From Pinus tabuliformis (Eukaryota; Streptophyta; Pinopsida; Pinales; Pinaceae): a stretch of DNA of 64,000 bases. Location: positions 703,232,519 through 703,296,518 of the forward strand of contig CM062810.1 of the NCBI GenBank assembly GCA_031772625.1, read 5' to 3'. Shown in pieces: positions 11,481 through 21,355 of the stretch (its first letter is position 1; the number at the start of each line of letters is the position of its first letter). The notes below the pieces were generated by a model. It had not been told where the DNA came from, searched no databases, and worked only from the letters and a program-made list of their open reading frames with translations. The position numbers and the translations under genes were made by a program.

Positions 11481-12730
11481 CGTTAATTTTCTCCAGTTTA
11501 TGAAGCAGTCATGCACAGGCATAATTTTGGTGGATAAATCTACAAGGAAAAGACAGATGCTGAGCCAACTCAGCAGGGCTATTTAGTCACCACAGCAGCA
11601 ATCACAATCACAGGTGGCAGACCCAAAAATACAGCGCACGAGCTATAAAGTCGAGTTCTCCAGCATTTGATCAAAATATCCCAACCGACTCAGCAGCTCC
11701 CAAAAGCCAAAATATCTTCTGACAGAACATCAAGACGCCTTTATTTTGTATTCAATGCTGTAATAAATTTCTGATAATAATATCTCAAAAGTTGGTGAGA
11801 ATATTAAGTCTGAGATAACTTAGAACTCAGATATTTTTGTAAGTTTTGTAAGTATATATTCGCCCCGCACATAAGCTTAAGGGGTTGTTGTTATTTTCAT
11901 TTTGGGGATCTCACTTGCTGTAAAATTCTCAGAGAAATAATACAAAGGGTGAATGAAATTTCCGAAGCTTGGCATACCTTGATGCATTGTGATGAATGGT
12001 GAATGTTGCAGGATTCCAGAGTGTTTCATAAAACAATAAGTTTTTCTTAAACCTCTGTATTACATGTTTTCGAGTCTTTTGTTCTCTTTTATTGTTTAAA
12101 TGTTTTACACTTAATAGCAAAGTAGAAGAATAGTTCCAGGATTTAATCACTGATTACCCTGAACTCAATCTAAGCTATTATCCATGTTTTCTTCAGATAC
12201 AGTGAATGAAATGTAATTCTTAATTGCTGCACTTTAAAACTATATCTTTTGCAGTGATAGACATTCCCAGGGATTCAAGTTTGCTCCTGAGACATCTATC
12301 CGTTTCTCATACCTAGTTTGGTGGAAATTCTTAAATACTTTAGTGAAAATTCTTAAATGCTTTCACTGGTTGTTTCACCTGTTCATGTTATAAATAAAAA
12401 ATTTTGTTGTATGAAGTATCCAAATGGCCCTGTAAGTTTCACCAATTCACCTCAAGGTTTCTAGACACCTACAGCCATAGACTCCATTGCCCAATGATAT
12501 TTGACTCTTTGAACACTACATCACAAGACCTGAAAGAAACTCTTCAACCAAAACATAAACAAAACCTGTGCATAATACCTAGCCTAAAATACCATCATAA
12601 CAGAGACAAATCATAAAGAGAGAGCCCTCTCTGATCACAGTTTGGCTAGAAACAGTGATCCAAAGATTGGTTAGTGGTTACCCCGACCGTATTCCCTTGG
12701 GAGTCATAGGGAACAACCTGGGTGTTAACA
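11481..12730. other. 3' part of element C, no gene seen
   Basis: AT-rich sequence following the ORF. A purine-rich AAGGGG at about 11879-11884 is followed by TGTTGTTATTTTC, which could be a polypurine tract and LTR start. However, the left end of C begins TGTTAGCTACC, so the two do not match and I do not call an LTR. AATAAA-type words occur near 12390. The last bases are GTGTTAACA. Confidence 0.4.
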
Positions 12731-12735
12731 AGAAC
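12731..12735. repeat. Right target-site duplication of element C (AGAAC)
   Basis: Pairs with 5516-5520. It is followed directly by the resumed LTR sequence TACAACTTTGGGAAGAG. Confidence 0.8.
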
Positions 12736-12961
12736 TACAACTTTGGGAAGAGCAACATGGTCCTGTCCTTGGAACCATGTTGCTCCTAGTTTTCCCAAAA
12801 CACATCGTTTAGGGCCTCAAAATGGCTCCGGAAGTTCAGGACCCGAAAAACTGCTAAAAATAGTAAACTGTGCTACAATTAAGGAAACTGAAAAGCTAAA
12901 AGAAACAATGATGGGGGTCCAAGTGGACTTGGTAGGTGGCCACCAATATCCACCTGGATCA
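12731..12961 (-). repeat. Element A 3' LTR, proximal part
   Basis: Matches the second half of the right LTR (about 29345-29567) and the D LTR, including GGGGGTCCAAGTGGACTTGG and the terminal GGATCA. Together with 5122-5520 it rebuilds one full-length LTR. Confidence 0.85.
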
Positions 12962-12974
12962 TTCCTCCCCCCTT
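12962..12974 (-). promoter_or_regulatory. Polypurine tract of element A
   Basis: On the minus strand AAGGGGGGAGGAA abuts the 3' LTR start TGATCC. It overlaps the stop codon (minus TAA at 12973-12975) of the integrase-tail frame. Confidence 0.75.
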
Positions 12975-12975
12975 A

Positions 12976-13746
12976 GGAAGCAATGGTTCCCATTGCATTG
13001 AGTTCCTCCATGAGATGAGGAAACTTCTGTTGAACTTGGTCCCTGGTGAGCCACTTGCCCTGGTGAAGGAGTTGGCCTACTTTGACAAATCGATACAGTT
13101 GGATATTCTGTTAGAGAGTTTGCTTGATTTGTGTGTCCATGATCCGATCAGTTGCAGCTTGTTCCATGCAATCTGGATTTAACTCTGTGGGTGTGAGTTG
13201 TTTTGCAATGTCCGATGTGTCTAGTAATGGTGGAAAGTATGGCTGAAGGCAGTCCACATTGAACACTGGGTGCAGGCTAAGGAATGTGGGAATGTTGAGC
13301 TCAAATGCATTGTCTCCCATAGCCTTGGTAATGGTGTAAGGACCATATCAAAGTGGTCTGAGTTTCCGATAGGCTCCAGTAAGGCGTTCCTTTTGCAAAT
13401 GCAACTAGACTTTGTTGCCCACCTGAAATTTGTGTGGCACCCGATGTTGATCATGTTGCTGCTTGTACTTGGCATTTGATTTCTCCAGAATGTCATGGAC
13501 CTGCTGGCGAATATGTTGGATGTGCTCAATGAAGTTGTTTTCCTTATCTGTTTCGGACTGGACATGAGCCGAATATGCGTGAGTAGCTGCAAATGGCATG
13601 GCCACATCAATGGGACATAGTGGCTGGAATCCCAAGCCCACCTGAAAAGGGTTGTGGCGAGTCGAGCTATGAAGAGCCCGATTATAGTTGTGCTGAAAAT
13701 AGGGGAGGATCTCGTCCCATGTGTGCGGATGCTTTGTGTTGTACAT
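12976..13746 (-). pseudogene. Element A integrase C-terminal part
   Basis: Continues the integrase that is cut by element B at 13746/25105. The piece begins within the catalytic-core tail (H-T-W-D-E-I-L-P-Y-F-Q-H-N-Y-N) and runs through N-P-F-Q-V-G-L-G-F-Q-P. It then shifts frame to L-H-P-V-F-N-V-D-C-L (GPF/Y-like end), meets a stop near 13111 and continues with G-K-W-L-T-R-D-Q-V-Q-Q-K-F-P-H-L-M to the stop beside the polypurine tract. The last segment may be a divergent chromodomain-like tail. Frameshift and nonsense mutations mark it as dead. Confidence 0.8.
13742..13746. repeat. Left target-site duplication of element B (TACAT)
   Basis: TACAT precedes TGTTGGG at 13747 and recurs at 25105-25109 after ...CATAACA. 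Joining the flanks restores the integrase reading of element A. Confidence 0.9.
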
Positions 13747-14079
13747 TGTTGGGTCCCTATAATACTAGTGATTACCCCATTACTATTGTAGTTATACCCC
13801 TTATTTATTTTGATGTACCCATGTAGTGCCCATATTGTTACTATTGTGCCACATAGAAGCCCACTATTGTTATTTTTGTGCCCTACAATATTATTGTTAT
13901 GTAGGCTTTGATTGTATTGGGACCACTTAGACTCCTATATATAGAAGGGAGGTATTTTCATTTGTATCATCCAAGAATTGTTCATTTATGTAATGTAAAG
14001 GAGGTTGCCCCCTCGAAGAGGCTGAATTCTAAGGCGTGGATCTCTATTTTCTATATTTTTGTGAGCTGGTTTCATAACA
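13747..14079 (+). repeat. Element B LTR1 (333 bp)
   Basis: Begins TGTTGGGTCC and ends TTTCATAACA. A TATATATA box at 13936-13943 is a candidate Pol II promoter for the element. It differs from LTR3 only near 13810 (T versus A) and 14055 (A versus C). Confidence 0.92.
13936..13943 (+). promoter_or_regulatory. TATA box in LTR1
   Basis: TATATATA within ACTCCTATATATAGAAGG; conserved in LTR2 (19446-19453) and LTR3 (24961-24968) despite U3 divergence. Confidence 0.6.
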
Positions 14080-14081
14080 TT

Positions 14082-14093
14082 TGGTATCAGAGC
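14082..14093 (+). promoter_or_regulatory. Primer-binding site, tRNA-iMet type (copy 1)
   Basis: TGGTATCAGAGC two bases after LTR1. It is complementary to the 3' end of plant initiator methionine tRNA, the usual primer of chromoviruses. Confidence 0.9.
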
Positions 14094-14739
14094 TTTGGAT
14101 TCTAGGGTTTCGCTCCTCCAAACAGGTCATCGTGGCATTTTCGCTATAACTGTTTTTCTGTGACGTTTCAGAAGTCGCAAAAAAAAACCCATTTGAGAAG
14201 ACATCGCGCTGAACCTTGGGTCTGAATTTCAGAGCTTTTAGCACGATATTTTCGGATATATGATCTCAGGAAGTTGGTCTTTTTGATGACTCCTGAATTA
14301 CACTCAAAACAGGTGACCTGGGGAAAATCGTCATAACTTTCTTTCTGAGCATCGGATTGAAGTTTCGTAAGAAGTTACAGAAAGAGGACGGACTTTAGTT
14401 TCTTGTGGGTGTTTTTCAGATCCAAAGGTCGAAACAGTGACTCGGGGCACGTCGTACAACTTCGCTCTACTGAACCAGTCTAAAAGCAAGTCACCGTGGG
14501 AGGTTTCACATAACTCTTCCTTGGAGAATCCAATTTGGCTCAGAATTGTGGCATTGGAAAGAGGACGTAGAAGGCTACTACAGGTAGAAATTTCAGAATT
14601 GGATGATCCGAAATTACAGAGATACATCAGATTCAATATCAGGCTTCTATAAAGTGAAAAAAGGTGTTTTTTTAATTTTTGTGTAAGCTTGGTTTAACGG
14701 AATTCAAAGGGCATAGTAAAACATTATTATCGGTAACTG

Positions 14740-15345
14740 ATGCCCCGAGGAAAGAAAATGCAAACACCTAGTAAGGAACCTGAAAGCTCTAGCATGACTC
14801 ATGAAGAAGAGGAAGAAATGCTACATGATATATCAAAATTACAAGAACAAGTGCAACAAATGTCACGCTCACAAAAGCTAACAGAAGCTAAGATAAGTGG
14901 CGTGGAATCTAAGGTAAATGGCATGGAATCTAAGATAAAGGGCATGGAAGCTAAGATGGAGGATTCGATGGCAAATTTGAAGATAGATTTGAATACAAAC
15001 ATGGAAGAATTGAAGAAGTTGCTACAAGAAAGGGTCACTAATGGTGAAAAGGTAGTAAAGGAAACTCATGATGAGAACAAAAGAAATGTTAATCATGATT
15101 CCATAGACTCTAATGTTGGATCAAAGACTCACCATGTTCCAAAAATCGATATGAGGAAGTTTGATGGCAAGGATCCCGCCACATGGATATTACAATGGAG
15201 CAATTCTTCGATCTCAATAATGTGCAAAACACACAAAAGGTACGTATGGCAACTTTATATTTGGAACCAAATCAGTTTGTATGGTATCAATGGCTTTGTT
15301 CTCGTAAACCAATTTATCACTTGGGCATTTTTACGGAAGAATTAA
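14740..15345 (+). pseudogene. Element B copy 1, gag 5' part cut by a frameshift
   Basis: Starts at ATG 14740 (M-P-R-G-K-K). A glutamate-rich start and a coiled-coil region with repeated G-V/M-E-S-K units (residues about 50-75) precede the capsid-like part. Near 15194 one A is missing relative to copy 2, so the frame leaves gag after about 152 codons and ends at 15345 out of frame. The rest of gag-pol continues in the frame of the next entry. A compensating pair of indels about 115 bases later changes a short stretch of capsid without further loss of frame. About 660 bases of untranslated leader lie between primer site and ATG. Confidence 0.88.
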
Positions 15346-18300
15346 TAGCACATTATGAGGATACAAAAAGCAACACTTTTTTTAGCCAATTGATAAGTCT
15401 CAAACAAAAGGGTTCAATAATGGAGCACATTGAGGAGTTCCAAAAATTGAACATAAGGGTAAAAGATATTCCAGAAGATCATAGGATTGATGTGTTCATA
15501 GGGTCTTTAAAGGATAATATCCAACATGATGTGCGCCTTTGGGAACCTGATTCATTAGAGAAGGCATTCAGGTTAGCAAGAAAAATGGAAAGCAAAATTA
15601 TGGCAACTAGGAAGCATACCATTCACAACTATAAAGAAGGAAGTGTTGTTGCCCATAGTCTTCCACAACCTACAAGGTTGACACCACAACAATTGGAAGA
15701 AAAAAGAGCAAAAGGGCTTTGTTACAATTGTGATAGCAAATACACAAAAGGTCATAAGTGTGCTGAGAAGAAATTATTCTACATAGATTGTGAAGAGGAA
15801 GAAGAAAAGGAGCAAGAAAGGTCAAAAGAAGAGGATATATTCCAGGAACAAAGCCTAGATGAAGAACAAATAAATCCGACCATATCTTGTAATGCATTGG
15901 CGGGAATTACCACTCCTCAAACCATCAAGATAGAAGGACAAATCAAGAAGAAAAAGGTAATAGTGTTGATTGATTCAGGAAGCACCCACAATTTTATTCA
16001 TTGTAGGGTAGCAAAAGAATTGAATTGCTTCCTATATCCAGCACCAGAGTGTCAAGTGATGATTGCAAATGGAGGAACAATAAATTGTTCTGGAAAGTGC
16101 CATAATATCAAGCTATCCATGGGAGAATATGTATTGACTAGCCCAATGCTTTCCATTCCAATGGGAGGTGCTGATGTTGTACTAGGAGTCCAATGGCTAC
16201 AATCCTTGGGTACAATAGCTTTTAATTTTCAAGAACTTTTCATGAAATTTTCTGTGGAAGGAAAGGAAGTTGAATTAAGGGGTATTGCAGGGAAACCAGG
16301 AAAGATAATCAGCTCTAATGGAATGACAAAGCTTCTAAAAAAGGAGCAAAGAGGTGTAATTGCACAATTATGTTCGCTAGATGTTTCCACATTGGAATCA
16401 TCTATTTCTCCAGATCTCCAAAAAGTCCTGGACAATCATTCCAAGGTATTTGAGACTCCCAAAGGTCTCCCACCTATGCGTGATCATGATCATGCTATTC
16501 ATCTGATTCCAGGAAGTGTTCCTCCAAACATCAGGCCGTACAGATATCCATATGTCCAAAAAAGTGAAATTGAACGTATGGTTGCAGAAATGCTAGAGGC
16601 TGGTATAATTCAACCGAGTCAAAGTTCTTTCTCAGCTCCAGTAGTATTGGTGCACAAGAAGGATGGATCATGGCGCATGTGTCCAGATTATAGGGAGCTC
16701 AACAAGCTCACTATTAAAGATAAGTTCCCCATTCCTGTTATTGATGAATTACTGGATGAATTGCATGGATCAATTTACTTCACCAAGTTGGATCTTCGTT
16801 CGGGATATCATCAAATCAGAATGAAGATTGAAGACATTCCGAAAACAGCATTTAGAACTCATGAGGGTCATTATGAATTTTTGGTCATGCCTTTTGGCCT
16901 TACCAATGCACCTTCAACATTTCAAGGTTTGATGAATTCAATTTTCAAACCATTCCTTAGAAAATTTGTGTTAGTATTTTTTGATGATATACTAATCTAC
17001 AGCAAGTCTTGGAAGGATCATGTTGAACATGTTGACAGGGTGCTACAACTATTGGAGGAGAAACAATTATATGCAAAAAGATCCAAATGTTTCTTTGGAG
17101 TCCAGGAGGTGGAATATTTGGGTCATATTGTATCTCATGAAGGAGTTAAGGTAGACCCTAGCAAAATTAAAGCCATTAAGGAATGGAAAATCCCCACATC
17201 CATAAAGCATCTGCGAGGATTTCTTGGGTTGACAGGGTATTATCGCAAGTTTGTTAAGAATTATGGGAGAATAGCAGCACCTCTAACAACATTATTGAAG
17301 AAAGATTCATTTTCATGGACTTCGGAAGCAACAAAGGCCTTTGAACATCTTAAAGAGGCAATGTGCCAAGCACCGGTCTTAGCTACACCGGACTTCACAA
17401 AAACCTTTATTGTGGAATGTGATGCTTCAGGAAATGGAATTGGTGCTGTTCTAATGCAAGATGAAAGACCCATTGCTTTTGAAAGTCGTCCAATCAAGGG
17501 AAAGTTTTTAAGCAAAGCTATTTATGAGAAGGAAATGTTGGCAATACTCCATGCACTTAAGAAATGGCGACCCTACCTAATGGGAAGACACTTCAAGGTA
17601 AAAACGGATCATGATAGCCTTAAATACTTTTTAGAACAAAGATTATCCTCTGAAGAGCAACAAAAGTGGGTCACAAAGATGTTGGGTTATGACTTTGAAA
17701 TCATCTACAAAAAAGGGAAGCAAAATGTGGTGGCAGATGCACTCTCAAGAAAGGATGAGGATGTGGAAGCATTGTTGTGTGCCATTTCTATTATCCAACC
17801 AGATTGGATAAACGAAGCAAGGGAGGAATGGAAGAATGACGAAGAAGTGTGGGCACTTATTCAAAAGCTACAACAAGATTCCAGTACTTCTGATACATTT
17901 AGCTGGAAAAATGATTCGTTATGGTACAAAGATCGCTTATACCTCTGTAAGAATTCCCAGCTAAAACAAAAGATTCTTATGGAATTGCACACTTCTCCCT
18001 TAGGAGGGCACTCAGGATTTTTAAAAACTTACCACAGGGTTAAGAAGGAATTTTTTTGGGATGGCCTTAAATCAGATATTCAAAAGTTTGTGGCGGAATG
18101 TTTGGTTTGCCAACAAAATAAAGTTGAAACAATTAAGACACCGGGTCTATTACAACCTTTATCCATTCCAAGCCAACGTTGGGAGGAGGTTTCAATGGAT
18201 TTTATCACAGGTTTACCCAAGTCTGAGGGAAAGAGTGTCATCATGGTGGTAGTTGACAGACTTACCAAGTATGCACACTTTTGTGCATTATCACATCCAT

Positions 18301-19232
18301 TTAAAGCCAGTACAGTTTCTACTGCATTTATGGAAACAGTTCAAAAGCTACATGGAAACCCAAAGATTATTGTAAGTGACAGAGATCCCATTTTCACTGG
18401 AAATTTTTGGACAGAATTATTTTCTTGTCTTGGTACTCAGTTAGCTCATAGCTCATCTTATCATCCTCAATCTGATGGGCAAACTGAGATAGTAAACAAA
18501 TGTTTGGAAGGATATCTTCGTTGCTTTGTATCTGATAAACAGACACAATGGGTCAAATGGTTGCCTCTGGCTGAATGGTGGTATAACACTTCCTTTCATA
18601 CAGCAACAAAAATGACCCCATTTATGGCACTTTATGGGTATCAACCACCATCCATCACATCATATTTAAGAGAAAATTCTAAGGTTCAGGCAGTGGAACA
18701 TCACATCGAACATCAACAACAAGTCCTCCAACTCTTAAAGGATAACCTCGTGTTGGCACAAAATAGAATGAAACAACAGGCAGATCAACATCGCAGTGAA
18801 AGAAGTTTTGATGTAGGTGATTGGGTATTCCTACGGCTACAACCATATAAGCAAATGTCCCTCAAGCAAGCTAAGAAGGATAATAAATTATCACCAAAGT
18901 ATTATGGTCCGTACAAGGTGTTGCAAAAGATTGGTACTATGGCATACAAATTGGAGCTTCCTGCAGCTTCTCGATTGCACCCAGTTTTCCATGTTTCATG
19001 TTTAAAGAAGGTTATAGGCGACAAGCTCCCAGTTCAAACAATATTGCCAGAACTTGACGAGGAAGGAAAAATTATATTGGAACCGGAAGCAGTCATAGAA
19101 ACAAGAACTCGACAGCTACGAAATCGATCAATTTCAGAGTATCTTATCAAGTGGAAGAACTTATCCGCTGAAGATTCCACATGGGAGGATGAGAATTTTA
19201 TGCAGAAGTATCCAGAACTACTCAAGCGTTGA
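15183..19232 (+). pseudogene. Element B copy 1, gag 3' part plus complete pol with chromodomain
   Basis: Open for 1349 codons in the post-frameshift frame; its first ATG is not the true start. In order, by residue of this frame: gag capsid end; zinc knuckle C-Y-N-C...G-H-K-C (180-193); aspartic protease D-S-G (264); reverse transcriptase with F-D-D-I-L (about 600); RNase H E-C-D-A-S-G (about 747); integrase HHCC zinc finger (H near 943, C-x-x-C after it); DDE residues near D1006, D1066 and E1102; G-P-Y module; and a C-terminal chromodomain (Y-L-I-K-W-K...S-T-W-E) near 1320-1340. All catalytic motifs are present. The chromodomain places it among chromoviruses, whose chromodomains are known to guide integration to heterochromatin. 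Only the gag frameshift breaks this copy. Confidence 0.92.
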
Positions 19233-19248
19233 GGACAACACTTTTTTG

Positions 19249-19261
19249 AAGGAGAGGGGCA
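19249..19261 (+). promoter_or_regulatory. Polypurine tract, copy 1
   Basis: AAGGAGAGGGGCA directly before LTR2, 17 bases after the stop codon of pol; identical at 24759-24771. Confidence 0.8.
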
Positions 19262-19588
19262 TGTTGGGTCCCTATAATACTAGTGATTACCCCATTACTA
19301 TTGTAGTTATACCCCTTATTTATATTGTTGTACCCATTACCCCCATATTGTTATATTGTGCCCCATAGAATCCCTCTATTGTTATTTTTGTGCTTTATAT
19401 ATTATTGTTAGGTCGGCTGGATTATATTGTGACTCCTTAGACTCCTATATATAGAAAGGAGGTTTTTCATTTGTATCATCCAAGAATTGTTCATTTATGT
19501 AATGTAAAGGAGGTTGCCCCCTCGAAGAGGCTGAATTCTAAGGCGTGGATCTCTCTTTTCTATCTTTTTGTGAGCTGGTTTCATAACA
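19262..19588 (+). repeat. Element B LTR2, the middle LTR (327 bp)
   Basis: The first 65 bases and the last 120 match LTR1/LTR3 almost perfectly. About 19328-19465 (U3) carries many substitutions and small indels, for example CCATTACCCCC where the outer LTRs have CCATGTAGTGCC. No 5-bp duplication flanks it. It therefore serves as 3' LTR of copy 1 and 5' LTR of copy 2. Confidence 0.92.
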
Positions 19589-19590
19589 TT

Positions 19591-19602
19591 TGGTATCAGA
19601 GC
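19591..19602 (+). promoter_or_regulatory. Primer-binding site, tRNA-iMet type (copy 2)
   Basis: TGGTATCAGAGC two bases after LTR2, the same as copy 1. Confidence 0.9.
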
Positions 19603-20248
19603 TTTGGATTCTAGGGTTTCGCTCCTCCAAACAGGTCATCGTGGCATTTTCGCTATAACTGTTTTTCTGTGACGTTTCAGAAGTCGCAAAAAAAACCCAT
19701 TTGAGAAGACATCGCGTTGAACCTTGGGTCAAAATTTCAGAGCTTTTAGCGTGATATTTTCAGATATATGATCTCAGGAAGTTGGTCTTTTTGATGACTC
19801 CTGAATTACACTCAAAACAGGTGACCTGGGGAAAATCGTCATAACTTTCTTTCTGAGCATCGGATTGAAGTTTCGTAAGAAGTTACAGAAAGAGGACGGA
19901 CTGTAGTTTCTTGTGGGTGTTTTTCAGATCCAAAGGTCGAAACAGTGACTCGGGGCACGTCGTACAACTTCGCTCTACTGAACCAGTCTAAAAGCAAGTC
20001 ACCGTGGGAGGTTTCACATAACTCTTCCTTGGAGAATCCAATTTGGCTCAGAATTGTGGCATTGGAAAGAGGACGTAGAAGGCTACTACAGGTAGCAATT
20101 TCAGAATTGGATGATCCGAAATTACAGAGATACATCAGATTCAATATCAGGCTTCTATAAAGTGAAAAAAGGTGTTTTTTTTAATTTTTGTGTAAGCTTG
20201 GTTTAACGGAATTGAAAGGGCATAGTAAAACATTATTATCGGTAACTG

Positions 20249-21355
20249 ATGCCCCGAGGAAAGAAAATGCAAACACCTAGTAAGGAACCTGAAAGCTCTA
20301 GCATGACTCATGAAGAAGAGGAAGAAATGCTACATGATATATCAAGATTACAGGAACAAGTGCAACAAATGTCACGCTCACAAAAGCTAACAGAAGCTAA
20401 GATAAGTGGCGTGGAATCTAAGGTAAATGGCATGGAATCTAAGATAAAGGGCATGGAAGCTAAGATGGAGGATTCGATGGCAAATTTGAAGATAGATTTG
20501 AATACAAACATGGAAGAATTGAAGAAGTTGCTACAAGAAAGGGTCACTAATGGTGAAAAGGTAGTAAAGGAAACTCATGATGAGAACAAAAGAAATGTTA
20601 ATCATGATTCCATAGACTCTAATGTTGGATCAAAGACTCACCATGTTCCAAAAATCGATATGAGGAAGTTTGATGGCAAGGATCCCGCCACATGGATATT
20701 ACAAATGGAGCAATTCTTCGATCTCAATAATGTGCAAAACACACAAAAGGTACGTATGGCAACTTTATATTTGGAACCAAATCAGTTTGTATGGTATCAA
20801 TGGCTTTGTTCTCGTAAACCATTTATCACTTGGGCCATTTTTACGGAAGAATTAATAGCACATTATGAGGATACAAAAAGCAACACTTTTTTTAGCCAAT
20901 TGATAAGTCTCAAACAAAAGGGTTCAATAATGGAGCACATTGAGGAGTTCCAAAAATTGAACATAAGGGTAAAAGATATTCCAGAAGATCATAGGATTGA
21001 TGTGTTCATAGGGTCTTTAAAGGATAATATCCAACATGATGTGCGCCTTTGGGAACCTGATTCATTAGAGAAGGCATTCAGGTTAGCAAGAAAAATGGAA
21101 AGCAAAATTATGGCAACTAGGAAGCATACCATTCACAACTATAAAGAAGGAAGTGTTGTTGCCCATAGTCTTCCACAACCTACAAGGTTGACACCACAAC
21201 AATTGGAAGAAAAAAGAGAAAAAGGGCTTTGTTACAATTGTGATAGCAAATACACAAAAGGTCATAAATGTGCTGAGAAGAAATTATTCTACATAGATTG
21301 TGAAGAGGAAGAAGAAAAGGAGCAAGAAAGGTCAAAAGAAGAGGATATATTCTAG
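20249..21355 (+). pseudogene. Element B copy 2, gag ending at a nonsense codon
   Basis: 368 codons from ATG 20249, with intact coiled-coil, capsid and C-Y-N-C...G-H-K-C zinc knuckle. It lacks the frameshift of copy 1. The frame ends at TAG 21353-21355, where copy 1 has CAG, in the acidic spacer between gag and protease. In a single-frame gag-pol element this separates gag from pol. It is therefore most simply a C-to-T mutation, although a stop at this boundary resembles readthrough arrangements seen in some retroelements. Because copy 1 has no stop here, decay is the better explanation. Confidence 0.88.

Larger units (their letters stand above)
5521..12730 (+). mobile_element. Element C: 7.2-kb insertion carrying a single long ORF
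   Basis: This block interrupts the 3' LTR of element A and is flanked by a perfect 5-bp duplication, AGAAC. Its ends are TGTTAGC and GTTAACA, giving a TG...CA, short inverted end typical of LTR retrotransposons. However, I could not find a long terminal direct repeat by eye, nor a primer site, reverse transcriptase, integrase, transposase or zinc knuckle. It holds a GC-rich leader, one intron-less ORF (7710-11480) on the plus strand and about 1.2 kb of AT-rich 3' sequence. Possible readings are a non-autonomous LTR element with diverged or very short LTRs, a DNA transposon with TGTTA ends and a 5-bp duplication, or a captured gene. The insertion itself is well supported and the class is not. 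Confidence 0.75.

Noticed and set aside
12656..12730. Second TGATCC start of an alternative short LTR
   Set aside because: TGATCCAAAG at about 12656 does not match the A LTR beyond six bases; the AGAAC duplication and the split-LTR arithmetic place this stretch inside element C.
15183..15185. ATG as a separate start of a pol protein
   Set aside because: It is an internal codon exposed by the one-base deletion; copy 2 shows gag and pol in the same frame here.
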